A stretch of 64,000 bases of DNA, taken from the NCBI RefSeq assembly GCF_015354505.1, contig NZ_JACAFP010000007.1, positions 161,317 to 225,316 of the forward strand, given 5' to 3'. Source of the stretch: Microbacterium sp. UFMG61. GTDB lineage: Bacteria > Actinomycetota > Actinomycetes > Actinomycetales > Microbacteriaceae. The translations under genes were made by a program, and so were the position numbers. The notes beneath the pieces were generated by a model that saw only the letters and a program-made list of their open reading frames with translations, was not told the origin of the DNA and did not search any database. This document shows, in pieces, positions 35,168-44,602 of the stretch. Within the stretch, counting starts at the first letter, position 1, and every line of letters begins with the position of its first letter.

Positions 35168-37267
35168 GTGACTGATGCTCCGATCGCTGAACGCCGCTCG
35201 ACCCTCCGCACCCACCACGGCGACACATTCGACGATCCATACGAGTGGCTGCGCGACAAGGACTCTCCCGAGGTGATCGCGCATCTCGAGGCCGAGAACG
35301 CCCACACCGAGGCGGAGCTCGAACACCTCGCCGGCCTCAGGGACACGCTGTTCCAGGAGATCAAGGGCCGGGTGCAGGAGACCGATCTCTCCGTCCCCAC
35401 CAGGCGCGGTGACTGGTGGTACTACAGCCGCACCCAGGAAGGCGCTCAGTACGGGATCCACTGCCGCACCGCGGCAACGCCGGAGGACTGGACTCCCCCG
35501 GTGCTCGAACCGGGTGTCCCTGTGCGGGGCGAGATCGTGCTGCTCGACGGCAACGCCGAGGCCGACGGACACGAGTTCTTCTCCCTCGGGGCGTTCGACA
35601 CCTCCGACGATGCGACGAAGCTGCTCTGGTCCACCGATTTCGAGGGCGATGAGCTCTACACGGTGCACGTCCGAGACCTCGCGACGGGTGAGACGCTCGC
35701 CGATGAGATCCCGAACACCGCCGGCGCGTTCTTCACACCCGACGGCACGGGAATCCTGTACACGACCCGCGACGACGCGTGGCGTCCGGAGACCCTGTGG
35801 CTTCATCGCCTCGGCACCCCCGTGGCAGCCGACGTGAAGCTCTTCCACGAACCCGACGAGAAGTTCTGGCTCGGCGCGGGAATCACCCGCAGCCGCCGGT
35901 ACCTCGTGATCGCGGTCGGTTCGAGCATCACCAGCGAGGAGTATCTGGTCGACCTGACCGGAGATCTGACCGCGGCCCCCCGCGTCGTCTGGCCGAGGCG
36001 GGAGGGGGTCGAGTATTCACTCGAGCATGCGGTCGTCGACGGCGAGGATCGCCTGTACATCCTCCACAACGACGACGCACTCGACTTCGAGCTCGTGTCG
36101 GTCGCCGCATCCGACCCGCAGGGAGAACGACACGTCGTGCTCCCGCACGAAGCCGGACGTCGACTGCTCGGCATGGACGCCTTCCGGGACTTCGCGACGG
36201 TCGAGTACCGTCGCGAGGGGCTCGAGCGCGTGGGGATGCTCGATTACGCGACGGATGAGGTCGAGGACATCCTCTTCGACGAGCCTCTGTACTCCGCGGG
36301 CGTCAGCGGCAATCCGGAATGGCACTCGCCGTTCCTGCGTCTCGGCTACACGTCCTTCGTGACCCCCGGCACCGTGTACGAGCTCGATCTCTCGTCTCGC
36401 GAACTCGTGCTGCGCAAGCAGGTCGCGGTGCTCGGCGGCTACGATCCGCACGATTACGGCCAGGAGCGCGCGTGGGCGACGGCATCCGATGGCACGCGCG
36501 TGCCGATCTCACTCGTGTGGAAGCGATCGTTCGGTGTGCCCGGCGACGCTCCGCGCCCCGTGCATCTGTACGGCTACGGGTCGTACGAGCACTCGATCGA
36601 CCCGGGGTTCTCGGTCGCACGCCTCTCCGAGCTCGACCGCGGCATCGTCTTCGCCGTCGCGCACGTCCGCGGCGGCGGTGAGATGGGCCGCCAGTGGTAC
36701 GAGGACGGCAAGCTGCTCAACAAGCGCAACACCTTCACGGACTTCATCGCCTGCGGCGAGCACCTCGTCGAGACGGGGATCACGACACCCGAGCTTCTCG
36801 TCGCCGAGGGAGGCAGTGCGGGTGGCCTGCTCATGGGGGCCGTGACGAACCTGGCCCCCGAGCTGTTCGCCGGAGTCCTCGCGGCCGTTCCGTTCGTCGA
36901 CGCGCTCACCACGATCCTCGACCCCTCGCTGCCGCTCACCGTGGTGGAGTGGGACGAGTGGGGCGACCCGCTGCACGGCGCCGACGTCTACGAGTACATG
37001 AAGTCCTACTCCCCCTACGAGAATGTCCGCGACGGGATCAAGTACCCGCGCATCCTTGCAGTCACCTCGCTCAACGACTCCCGCGTGATGTATGTCGAGC
37101 CCGCCAAGTGGGTCGCCGCATTGCGTGTCGCAGGAGCGACGGATGTCCTGCTGAAGTGCGAGATGGTCGCCGGACACGGCGGCGTCAGCGGGCGTTACAA
37201 CTCCTGGAAGGAACGCGCCTTCGAGCTCGCCTGGCTGCTCGACACCGTCGGGCTCGCCGAGAATTGA
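35168..37267 (+). CDS. ptrB: Oligopeptidase B (S9 family peptidase)
   Basis: This protein of about 699 residues is a prolyl-oligopeptidase-family serine peptidase that cleaves short peptides after Lys or Arg. A seven-blade propeller is followed by an alpha/beta hydrolase domain. The catalytic Ser is in EGGSAGGLLMG, the Asp in SLNDSRVMYVEP, and the His in GHGGVSGRY. The region HVRGGGEMGRQWYEDGKLLNKRNTF is typical. The GTG at 35168 is chosen because TAGCGT ends 7 nt before it (35155-35160), so it is probably leaderless. Confidence 0.93.
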   Translation: MTDAPIAERRSTLRTHHGDTFDDPYEWLRDKDSPEVIAHLEAENAHTEAELEHLAGLRDTLFQEIKGRVQETDLSVPTRRGDWWYYSRTQEGAQYGIHCRTAATPEDWTPPVLEPGVPVRGEIVLLDGNAEADGHEFFSLGAFDTSDDATKLLWSTDFEGDELYTVHVRDLATGETLADEIPNTAGAFFTPDGTGILYTTRDDAWRPETLWLHRLGTPVAADVKLFHEPDEKFWLGAGITRSRRYLVIAVGSSITSEEYLVDLTGDLTAAPRVVWPRREGVEYSLEHAVVDGEDRLYILHNDDALDFELVSVAASDPQGERHVVLPHEAGRRLLGMDAFRDFATVEYRREGLERVGMLDYATDEVEDILFDEPLYSAGVSGNPEWHSPFLRLGYTSFVTPGTVYELDLSSRELVLRKQVAVLGGYDPHDYGQERAWATASDGTRVPISLVWKRSFGVPGDAPRPVHLYGYGSYEHSIDPGFSVARLSELDRGIVFAVAHVRGGGEMGRQWYEDGKLLNKRNTFTDFIACGEHLVETGITTPELLVAEGGSAGGLLMGAVTNLAPELFAGVLAAVPFVDALTTILDPSLPLTVVEWDEWGDPLHGADVYEYMKSYSPYENVRDGIKYPRILAVTSLNDSRVMYVEPAKWVAALRVAGATDVLLKCEMVAGHGGVSGRYNSWKERAFELAWLLDTVGLAEN

Positions 37268-37368
37268 GCCGCACCCACGTCTTCTGCACGGGCGGCGGAT
37301 TCGTGCGGGATTCCTTTCGCCGCCGCTGCCGCCGCCCGTCGTGCTCTCAAACGGCCCACAGTGGGCGG

Positions 37369-38235
37369 ATGCACCTGGACGAATGGCTCGCTGCACGCGA
37401 GGGAGTGGCACACACGTCGGAGGTCTCTGCGGCCGGTTTCAGCAGGGACGCGGTCGAATCGGCAGTCGCAGAAGGGCGGATGCAGCGGGTACGCCGATCC
37501 TGGGTCGCACTGCACGAGTGCGATGACGACCTGCTCGCCGCGATCGGAGCAGGCGGACGCCTCACGTGCGTGAGCGCCGCTCGCAGACGCGGGCTGTGGA
37601 CCCCCGATCTCGATACGCACCATGTGGCGGCCCCGGCGAGAACGACGCCCCTGACGGGCATCCGCATTCACCGGTCCCGTGGCCCTGCCCCCGTCCACCG
37701 GCACCGGATCGTCGACCCGGTGGTCAACGTCCTCCACCATGTCGCGAGATGCCAGGAGGCGCCGGTGGCGCTGGCGGTCTGGGAGTCCGCGCTCTCTCGA
37801 CGCGTGATCGATGCGGAGGTCGTGGAGAGCGTGACCTGGCAGGGGCACCGCGCTCGCCGACTCGCGGATCTCACACCACGTCTGTCGGATCCCGGCCTGC
37901 ACACCGAGTTCGCCGATCTGATGCGATCGATCGGCATCGTGGTCCGCCAGCAGGTGCGACTCGACGGGCGATCGGTCGACGCGCTCGTCGGTCAGCGACT
38001 CGTGATCCAGCTCGACGGCTTCGCCCGCCACGGCGATGCGGCGCTGCGGGGACGAGACATCGACGCCGACGCCCGTCTACGCCGGCGCGGATACACCGTG
38101 CTCAGGTTCGACTATCACCAGGTGTTCTTCCTGCCCGAGCTCGTCGCGGACATCGTGCGCACCGCGCTCGTGCAGCGTCGGCATCTCGACGATCGATCCC
38201 GAGATCAGCCGAAGAGCGCAGCTGCCTCGTCGTAG
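37369..38235 (+). CDS. AbiEi-like / DUF559 protein
   Basis: This 288-residue protein has an N-terminal winged-helix segment like the AbiEi antitoxin domain (EVSAAGFSRDAVESAVAEGRMQRVRRSWVAL) and a C-terminal DUF559, Vsr-like fold (SVDALVGQRLVIQLDGFARHG, then DIDADARLRRRGYTVLRFDYHQVFF). The family Glu of the nuclease core is Gln here, common in this subgroup. No toxin gene is adjacent, so it is an orphan. CACAGT lies 6 nt before the ATG. The last 31 bp overlap the converging pfkA gene. Confidence 0.75.
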   Translation: MHLDEWLAAREGVAHTSEVSAAGFSRDAVESAVAEGRMQRVRRSWVALHECDDDLLAAIGAGGRLTCVSAARRRGLWTPDLDTHHVAAPARTTPLTGIRIHRSRGPAPVHRHRIVDPVVNVLHHVARCQEAPVALAVWESALSRRVIDAEVVESVTWQGHRARRLADLTPRLSDPGLHTEFADLMRSIGIVVRQQVRLDGRSVDALVGQRLVIQLDGFARHGDAALRGRDIDADARLRRRGYTVLRFDYHQVFFLPELVADIVRTALVQRRHLDDRSRDQPKSAAASS

Positions 38236-39233
38236 CGACTGCGCGGCACCGTGTTCAGTTCGCCGAGCGCCTCCGCGAACGGCACGCGAACGATGTCGGT
38301 GCCCTGCATCGCCACCATCTGCCCCCAGGCACCATCCATGATCGCGTCTGCGGCGTGGAGGCCCAGTCGCGTTGCGAGCACGCGGTCGAACGCCGACGGC
38401 GAACCGCCTCGCTGGATATGGCCGAGGATGGTGGCTCGGGTCTCGATGCCGGTGATGCGCTCGATCTCGGGGGCCAGCTGGTCGCCGATCCCGCCGAGGC
38501 GGGGGCGGTTGAACGCGTCGAGTCCCTTGTCGCTGTACGCCTCGTCCATCCCCTGAAGCGTGAATCCCTCGGAGACGACCACCAGCGGAGCACGTCCGCG
38601 ATCGTGGGCGCTGGTGACCAGAGCCGCGATCTCGTCGAGGGTCTGGGGAACCTCGGGGATCAGGATGGCGTGTGCCCCGGCTGCCATGCCCGCGTGCAAC
38701 GCGATCCATCCGACGTGGCGCCCCATGACCTCGGCGACCATGCAGCGCTGGTGCGAGTCGCCCGTTGTGCGCAGCCGGTCCATGGCATCCGTGGCGATGT
38801 TGACGGCCGTGTCGAACCCGAACGAGTAGTCCGTGGCGCGCAGGTCGTTGTCGATCGTCTTGGGAACGCCGATGACGTTGATGCCGTCCTTCGCGAGGCG
38901 ATCCGCCGCAGCAAGCGTCCCCTCACCGCCAATCGCGATGATGCCGTCGATCCGGTGACCGTACAGTGTCTTGGCGATGTTCTCCGCTCCGCCACGCTCA
39001 CCCTCGTAAGGGTTGGTGCGGCTCGTGCCGAGAATCGTGCCGCCCACCTTGGACAGGCCCTTCACCTCGTGGCGCGTCAGCGGGAAGAAGTCCCCGTCGA
39101 CCACGCCGCGCCAGCCGTCGCGGATCCCCACGAACTCGACGTCGTAGGTCGTGGTGCCCTTGAGCACGATTCCGCGGATGACCGCGTTGAGTCCGGGGCA
39201 GTCGCCGCCGCTCGTCAGGATGCCGATCTTCAT
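38205..39233 (-). CDS. pfkA: 6-phosphofructokinase
   Basis: This 342-residue enzyme phosphorylates fructose 6-phosphate in glycolysis. ILTSGGDCPGLNAVIR binds nucleotide, VPKTIDNDL contains the catalytic Asp, and VAEVMGRHVGWIALHAG and HIQRGGSPSAFDR are family signatures. The GGEGT loop has Gly where PPi-dependent enzymes have Asp, which points to ATP as donor. The combination with Lys in PKTIDND is the actinobacterial group III form. The GAGGCAAGC upstream of the ATG serves as SD. Confidence 0.94.
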   Translation of the reverse strand: MKIGILTSGGDCPGLNAVIRGIVLKGTTTYDVEFVGIRDGWRGVVDGDFFPLTRHEVKGLSKVGGTILGTSRTNPYEGERGGAENIAKTLYGHRIDGIIAIGGEGTLAAADRLAKDGINVIGVPKTIDNDLRATDYSFGFDTAVNIATDAMDRLRTTGDSHQRCMVAEVMGRHVGWIALHAGMAAGAHAILIPEVPQTLDEIAALVTSAHDRGRAPLVVVSEGFTLQGMDEAYSDKGLDAFNRPRLGGIGDQLAPEIERITGIETRATILGHIQRGGSPSAFDRVLATRLGLHAADAIMDGAWGQMVAMQGTDIVRVPFAEALGELNTVPRSRYDEAAALFG

Positions 39234-39400
39234 GCTTGCCTCAGACGGTCAGGGAAAAGGGGGAACAGGCGACACTGCCTGCGAACGACACTAGCGTCAC
39301 TGGACGATCGCGCGCCATTCGAGGCGACGAAAACGGCAGATCTTGCGATCGACCGGCGACGTTTCCTCGGTTGTTGACGGGATCGTCGCGAGGAAGGCAA

Positions 39401-39436
39401 AATCGGCGTTAAGAACCAAGGTTCTTAACGCCGATT
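39401..39436. terminator. Terminator after SNF2 helicase gene
   Basis: Perfect 17-bp arms (AATCGGCGTTAAGAACC at 39401-39417 and its complement at 39420-39436) surround a 2-nt centre. On the minus strand the stem is followed by TTTTG. It is the only classic intrinsic terminator with a T-run in this part, and lies 12 nt after the helicase stop. Confidence 0.85.
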
Positions 39437-39448
39437 GCTGAAGCAATA

Positions 39449-41605
39449 TCAGGCCGCGCGCAGCGCTTCCCGGAGCAGGTGCATGAGGGCACCGAGCTGC
39501 ACGGGCTCAGCCGCGACGTCGTCGACGGCGTCACCGTCGAGCGCACGCGCCGCGAGCCCCTGCTTCTGGTCGATGAGCTCGGCGATCTTCGCGTCGACCG
39601 TGTGCGCGGCGATGATGCGCCACGCGGTGACCGGCTCATCCTGTCCGATCCGGTGCACGCGATCGATCGCCTGGGTCTGTTCGGCAGCCGTCCACGAGAG
39701 CTCCGCCAGAACGACGTTCGACGCCGCCTGCAGGTTGAGCCCGACGCCGGCCGCGGTGAGCGAACAGACCGCGATGCCGACCGAGGGGTCGCCGTTGAAA
39801 TCGTCGATCGCCTGCTGTCGGGCGGTCGAGGACTGATCGCCCCTGATCGACACCGAGCGGATTCCGGCCGAGGCGAAATGCGCCTCAGCCTGGTCCATCA
39901 CATCGATGTGCTTGGCGAAGAACACCACCTTGCCCACGGAGCGCTGCAGCTGAGCGGCGTAGTCGGCGGCGAGATGCGCCTTCGCCTGGCCGATGCGACG
40001 CACCATGGTGAAGACGTTGTCCCCGCCCGTGCCCGCGGCCTTCGACTCCTCGAGTTCGTTCTGCGCCACGAGACGCACGATGTCCTCGTCGATCTCACCG
40101 GCAGCCACGCGCGACGATCCGGCCGACGATGTGCGCGCTTCGACGATGCGGCGGTACCGAGCGGCGAGCCGCTCCCCCAGCTCGCGCTCGGCCTGGCGGA
40201 TGCCGCGCCCGAACTCGTCGTCGAGCTGCACCGGCAGATCGGCGATGAGCTTGTCGGGCAGGTCTGCCGCGACGTCCTTCTTCTTGCGTCGCACGATCCC
40301 CATCGAGATCACCGCGTCGCGCGCTTCGGGATAGAACGCCTTGTCGGCCGGCGTGAGGCCGGTCGCGTCGAGCTTCTCCATCAGCTCAGGTCCGGGCTTC
40401 TCGCCTGTCGTCCAGTCGAGGAAACGCCAGATCGCGTCGAAATCCTCGACATCATTGATCAGGGGCGTTCCGGTGAGTGCGAGCAGCAGCGGCTTGCCGC
40501 CAGGGGTGCGCTCGCGCACCCGTGAGGCGAGCGAGAGCACGTTCTGCGAGCGCTGCGAGCTCAGGTTCTTGATGAAGTGCGCCTCGTCGACGACCATTCC
40601 GCGCAGGCCGATGGAAGCAAGCCACGACATGTGCCGATCGAGGATCTCGTAGTTCACGATGAAGACATCCGCGAAGGCGTCGATGTCACTGCCATCGCCC
40701 TGGATCACGGTCGCCCGGCGCTGCGGCGTCCACCGCTCGACCTCGCGCGCCCAGTTCATCTTGACGACGTTCGGCACCACGACGAGCAGCGGATACGCGT
40801 CGGCCACGGACGCGGCGAGCAGCGATTGGGCGGTCTTGCCGAGACCCGGTTCGTCCGCGAGAAGGAAGCTCCGGTGACCGGCACGGACCGCCTCGAGGAA
40901 GCGGGACTGGTGCACCATGACCTCGAGGCCCTTGGGCGACAGGTGGTCGTACTCGGGTGCGGGCGGAAGATCCATGCTCGCAGCCGCACCCCCCGCACCG
41001 GTCTCGAACGCCTTGTACAGGGGGCCCATCAGCTCCCACCCGTCGAGACGACGGCGCGGCGTCGTGGCCGCGCGCGGGGTGAGATCCGGAGCGAGGAACG
41101 GATTGGCGAGCTGTCGCGCCTCGACCGAGGGCGGCGTCACCTGACGCTCCGCGATCGCGGCCGGCACGACCGGCGTCTGCACCGGTGCGATGTCGGCGAT
41201 GATGAGCTCTTCAGGTGCGAGCTCGGCACCGGACTCCAGCAGCCAGTCGCGTCGCATGCGCTTCGCCACCGGCGAGGTCGCCTGGTCGGCTTCGAGGAGC
41301 TGGATCAGAGAGGTGTCACGCGCCGCCGTCTTGGCCAGGATCGTCGCGACGCCGTCGAGCCGCTTGAGCAGCTCCGCGCGAGCGTTGTCCGCGATCTCCG
41401 AGTCCGCCTTGACGCGCGCGCGCTCCTCGCGGACGAGGAAGGCGATCACCTGGAACTTCACGCGGTTCGTGGGTCCCAGCTTGCCGCGCTGCGACTTCGC
41501 CTCGATCTCGCGGACCTTGCGCGCGAGGATCGGGATCAGCGGGGCCTCGTCGTCACGACGAGATGTCTTCTTGCGCCGTGTGGCTGCGGTTGCCGTGGTC
41601 GGCAT
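39449..41605 (-). CDS. SNF2-family DEAD/DEAH box helicase
   Basis: This 718-residue Swi2/Snf2 ATPase has the Walker A loop DEPGLGKTAQS, the DEAH box VVDEAHFIKN, the TGTPL motif III, and the helicase C motif QAIDRVHRIGQ. The arrangement is close to SMARCAL1-type annealing helicases. The N-terminal 220 residues are charged and have no recognised domain. It acts on DNA or nucleoprotein; in actinobacteria its role is uncertain. CAGGAGGAGC precedes the ATG. A LexA-like dyad lies 87 bp upstream. Confidence 0.88.
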   Translation of the reverse strand: MPTTATAATRRKKTSRRDDEAPLIPILARKVREIEAKSQRGKLGPTNRVKFQVIAFLVREERARVKADSEIADNARAELLKRLDGVATILAKTAARDTSLIQLLEADQATSPVAKRMRRDWLLESGAELAPEELIIADIAPVQTPVVPAAIAERQVTPPSVEARQLANPFLAPDLTPRAATTPRRRLDGWELMGPLYKAFETGAGGAAASMDLPPAPEYDHLSPKGLEVMVHQSRFLEAVRAGHRSFLLADEPGLGKTAQSLLAASVADAYPLLVVVPNVVKMNWAREVERWTPQRRATVIQGDGSDIDAFADVFIVNYEILDRHMSWLASIGLRGMVVDEAHFIKNLSSQRSQNVLSLASRVRERTPGGKPLLLALTGTPLINDVEDFDAIWRFLDWTTGEKPGPELMEKLDATGLTPADKAFYPEARDAVISMGIVRRKKKDVAADLPDKLIADLPVQLDDEFGRGIRQAERELGERLAARYRRIVEARTSSAGSSRVAAGEIDEDIVRLVAQNELEESKAAGTGGDNVFTMVRRIGQAKAHLAADYAAQLQRSVGKVVFFAKHIDVMDQAEAHFASAGIRSVSIRGDQSSTARQQAIDDFNGDPSVGIAVCSLTAAGVGLNLQAASNVVLAELSWTAAEQTQAIDRVHRIGQDEPVTAWRIIAAHTVDAKIAELIDQKQGLAARALDGDAVDDVAAEPVQLGALMHLLREALRAA

Positions 41606-41691
41606 GCTCCTCCTGAGCGTGAAGGCCGAGGCATCCGCGGGATGCGACGACCGTTCTCGATGTCCGCGTGTGGCGTGAGCCAGGACCGTAC

Positions 41692-41703
41692 GAACAGTGG
41701 TTC
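41692..41703. promoter_or_regulatory. LexA-like dyad upstream of SNF2 helicase gene
   Basis: GAAC-AGTG-GTTC matches the core of the actinobacterial SOS box (CGAAC-N4-GTTCG) with one mismatch in the outer position. TACGGT just downstream on the minus strand could be a -10 box, which would place the dyad inside the promoter. Confidence 0.35.
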
Positions 41704-41821
41704 CGGTTTCCGACGATGCGCGAAACGACTCGCGAAGATCGACGACAACCGTTGGTAATAGTATGCCATCGCGCCGGGAGGGCGCAGAATCCGTCGCGGA
41801 GAGTTCGGACGTTGTTCAGGC

Positions 41822-42769
41822 TCACCCTCCGGCGAGTACCCGTTCGGCATCCGTGACGTCGGCGGCCATCTGCGACATGAGCTTCTCGATGCCTTCGAAG
41901 GCGACCATGCCTCGCAGACGCTCGACGAACTCCACCGTGACGTCGTGCCCGTACAGGTCCAGCTCGGTCTCGCCCAGCACGTGCGCCTCGACCTGGCGCT
42001 CGAGCACGTCGTCGAAGGTCGGGTTCGTGCCGACCGAGATCGCCGCGGGATGCCGCATACCGGTCGCGTGATCGTGCAGCCACCCGGCGTAGACGCCGTC
42101 GGCGGGGACGAACGAGTCGACCGACGCGGAGAGATTCGCGGTCGGGAACCCGAGCTCCCTCCCCCGCTTGAGGCCGTGCACGACCTCGCCGCGGACATCG
42201 ACGTTCCGGCCCAGGACCCGCGCCGCGGTCGTGACGTCGCCGGCCATCAGCAGCTCTCGGATCCACGTGGATGACACGCGGCGGTCGGAACCCGCCAGGA
42301 AGACGTCGTCGACCACCTCGACGCTGAAGCCGTGGAGCGGTCCGAGCTCACGCAAGAGCGCAGGGGTTCCCGCGCCGCCGCGGCCGAAACGGAAGTCCTC
42401 GCCGACGAGCACGGTCGACACGTGCAGAGCGCCCACGAGGATGTCGGCGACGAAATCCTCGGCGCTGCGCGATGCGAACTCCGCATCGAAGGTCAGGAGC
42501 AGCGTGGCATCGAGCTCGAGTTCTCCGAGGAGCTCGATCTTGCGCTCGACCGTGACCACGTTCTCGGGGCAGCGGTCGGGCCGCAGCACCGCGAGGGGGT
42601 TCCGATCGAAGGTCACTGCCACGGAACGCTCGCTGGTCTCGGCGGCCTTCTCACGCAGTCGACGGATCACGGCACGGTGGCCCGCATGGACGCCGTCGAA
42701 CTTTCCGATCGCGACGACCGAGGGTCCGAAATCGGCCGGGACCTCTCGCGGATCGCGGAAGACGATCAC
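41822..42769 (-). CDS. ribF: Bifunctional riboflavin kinase / FAD synthetase
   Basis: This 315-residue enzyme makes FMN from riboflavin and FAD from FMN. The N-terminal adenylyltransferase domain has AIGKFDGVHAGHRAVI and LVGEDFRFGRGGAG, then SSTWIRELLMAGDV. The C-terminal kinase domain begins near residue 185 with GRELGFPTANL and PADGVYAGWL, and ends with FVERLRGMVAFEGIEKLMSQM. The start is GTG, overlapping the upstream membrane gene by 4 bp (GTGA). Confidence 0.95.
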   Translation of the reverse strand: MIVFRDPREVPADFGPSVVAIGKFDGVHAGHRAVIRRLREKAAETSERSVAVTFDRNPLAVLRPDRCPENVVTVERKIELLGELELDATLLLTFDAEFASRSAEDFVADILVGALHVSTVLVGEDFRFGRGGAGTPALLRELGPLHGFSVEVVDDVFLAGSDRRVSSTWIRELLMAGDVTTAARVLGRNVDVRGEVVHGLKRGRELGFPTANLSASVDSFVPADGVYAGWLHDHATGMRHPAAISVGTNPTFDDVLERQVEAHVLGETELDLYGHDVTVEFVERLRGMVAFEGIEKLMSQMAADVTDAERVLAGG

Positions 42770-43212
42770 GCAGTCACCTCAGTGCGCTCGCCCACCTGCA
42801 CGGAGTGAGCCGGTCGGTGCGTCCGGAGCCACCAGATGCCGAACACGGGAAGCACGAGCGGGATGAACAGATAACCGCGTCCGAACATCGACCACACCGT
42901 GTCGTGCGGGAACAGATCGGGCAGGAAGACGCTCAGCGCGCCGACGACGATGACGCCCGTGAGCTCGAACACGATCGCGATCCACGCGATCGTGTACCAC
43001 CCGCTCCTCTTCGCGAGCACCAGAGCGAGGGTGGCCAGCACGTAGACCGCGGCGGCGAGCGCCGACAACGCGTATGCGAGCGGCGCCTCGTCGAACTGGC
43101 GGAAGATCTGCACGAAGCTCCGCCCGGTCGCGGCAAGAGCCATGACGGCGTAGACGATCACGAGAACGCGGCCGATGCCGGTCAATCGAGAGGAGGAGAC
43201 GGAGGTGCTCAT
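42766..43212 (-). CDS. Four-helix membrane protein upstream of ribF
   Basis: This 148-residue protein has four membrane helices: about residues 13-32, 45-65, 70-95 and 105-130. I see no catalytic or binding motif. It is coupled to ribF by a 4-bp overlap. TAGAAT lies 10 nt before the ATG at 43212 (43223-43228 on the minus strand), so the transcript would have almost no leader. Function unknown. Confidence 0.7.
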   Translation of the reverse strand: MSTSVSSSRLTGIGRVLVIVYAVMALAATGRSFVQIFRQFDEAPLAYALSALAAAVYVLATLALVLAKRSGWYTIAWIAIVFELTGVIVVGALSVFLPDLFPHDTVWSMFGRGYLFIPLVLPVFGIWWLRTHRPAHSVQVGERTEVTA

Positions 43213-43270
43213 AGCTCCATACATTCTACGCGCGGCGCGTCGGCACCGGATGCGTGCGCCGCGACAGCGG

Positions 43271-43639
43271 TCACGCGACCTGGACGGTCCAGATGACGTG
43301 CATGCGCCACACCATGACGGCCACCGCGAGGGCGGCGACTCCGAGGATCACCGTGCTCCATCTGCTGCGCTCCATGAGCGCCCACAGCACAGCACCGATC
43401 GGCAGCAGCACTGCGGAGACCAGATACACCCAGTACTCGAGGAGATCGCCTGTCGGCGGGTTGCCGACGAAGGGCGCGACGATCGCCGCCACGACCTGGA
43501 CGATCAGGAGGAGCTCCACGAGAGCGAGCGCGCCCACCGAGAAATCGCTCGGGCGGCGACCGACGAGCCCGAGCACGAGACAGAACGCCCCCGCCGCGAC
43601 TGCCACGGAGACCTGCAGGATCGTCAGCCACAGGATCAT
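43271..43639 (-). CDS. Four-helix membrane protein following truB
   Basis: This 122-residue protein consists almost entirely of four hydrophobic helices. No family motif was recognised. It overlaps the truB stop by 4 bp, so it is cotranslated with truB. The second membrane protein follows about 60 nt later with its own -10-like box. Confidence 0.7.
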   Translation of the reverse strand: MILWLTILQVSVAVAAGAFCLVLGLVGRRPSDFSVGALALVELLLIVQVVAAIVAPFVGNPPTGDLLEYWVYLVSAVLLPIGAVLWALMERSRWSTVILGVAALAVAVMVWRMHVIWTVQVA

Positions 43640-44529
43640 CGCGCGGCCTCGGGCATGTTCATGGCGCTTTTGAGATCTGCCCCGCGCTTCTCGACGACGC
43701 CGACGAGGTTCCCCTCCGGATCGACGGCCGCGGCGCGGTCGCCGTCCAGTCGCGGCGCCTGCCCCGTAAGACGCTTCCCGTGCCGCAGATCGGTGGCCTC
43801 GGCAGCCGACACGTCGAGGACGGCCAGGACACGAGCGGCCGCCTGCGCGGGAGTCATGAGCGTCGCTTCCCCGAGGTCGTCGACGCCGACCGCGTCAGCC
43901 ACATCGAAGTCTCCGACTCGGGAGCGTCGGAGCGCGGTGAGATGGCCGCCGACCCCGAGATCCTCGCCCAGATCACGGGCGAGAGAGCGGATGTAGGTGC
44001 CCGACGAGCAGTCGACGACGACGTCGAGTTCGAGGAAACCCCCACCCTGCCGCTGAGAGACCACATCGAACCGTGACACGGTGACCTCGCGCGCAGCGAG
44101 GACGACCTCCTCGCCCGCGCGGACCCGGTCGTAGGCACGACGGCCGTCGACCTTGATCGCCGAGACCGAGCTGGGAACCTGAGAGATCACGCCGGTGAGT
44201 GCCGTCACGCCGGCGGCGATGCGGTCCGGCGTCACGGTGCTCCAGGCATCGTCCGCCGCGCGGGTGAGGATCTCGCCGTCCGCGTCGTCGGTGTGAGTCG
44301 TCTGCCCGAGCCTGATCGTCGCCTCATACGTCTTGTCGGCTCCGACCACGTACGTGAGCAGACGGGTCCCGCCTTCGACGCCGATCACGAGCAGCCCTGT
44401 GGCCATCGGGTCGAGCGTCCCGGCATGACCGACCTTCCGCGTCCCGAGCGCGCGCCGAGTGCGAGCGACCACATCGTGGCTGGTGAGTCCAGTCGGCTTG
44501 TCGACGAGAAGTATGCCGGGTGAGACCAT
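43636..44529 (-). CDS. truB: tRNA pseudouridine(55) synthase
   Basis: TruB makes pseudouridine 55 in the T-loop of tRNAs. The 297-residue protein has LLVDKPTGLTSHDVV, the catalytic Asp40 in KVGHAGTLDPMATGLL, and TYEATIRLGQTTHTDDADG. The RNA-binding motif CSSGTYIRSLARDLGEDLG is intact, and the C-terminal PUA-like part starts near residue 245. TAGGCT lies 6 nt before the ATG (44536-44541 on the minus strand). It is separated from rbfA by mutY and a LuxR gene. Confidence 0.96.
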   Translation of the reverse strand: MVSPGILLVDKPTGLTSHDVVARTRRALGTRKVGHAGTLDPMATGLLVIGVEGGTRLLTYVVGADKTYEATIRLGQTTHTDDADGEILTRAADDAWSTVTPDRIAAGVTALTGVISQVPSSVSAIKVDGRRAYDRVRAGEEVVLAAREVTVSRFDVVSQRQGGGFLELDVVVDCSSGTYIRSLARDLGEDLGVGGHLTALRRSRVGDFDVADAVGVDDLGEATLMTPAQAAARVLAVLDVSAAEATDLRHGKRLTGQAPRLDGDRAAAVDPEGNLVGVVEKRGADLKSAMNMPEAAR

Positions 44530-44602
44530 CCCTCCAGCCTACGGCGCGTTCACCTGTGCCCTCGAACACGACCGCTCGGCACCGTCGCCTAGGCTTGGCT
44601 CC

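Noticed and set aside
35012..35848. N-terminal extension of the Pit gene frame of about 279 codons
   Set aside because: The extension runs antisense through oligopeptidase B and has no transporter features; the PiT signature begins right after the GTG at 35011.
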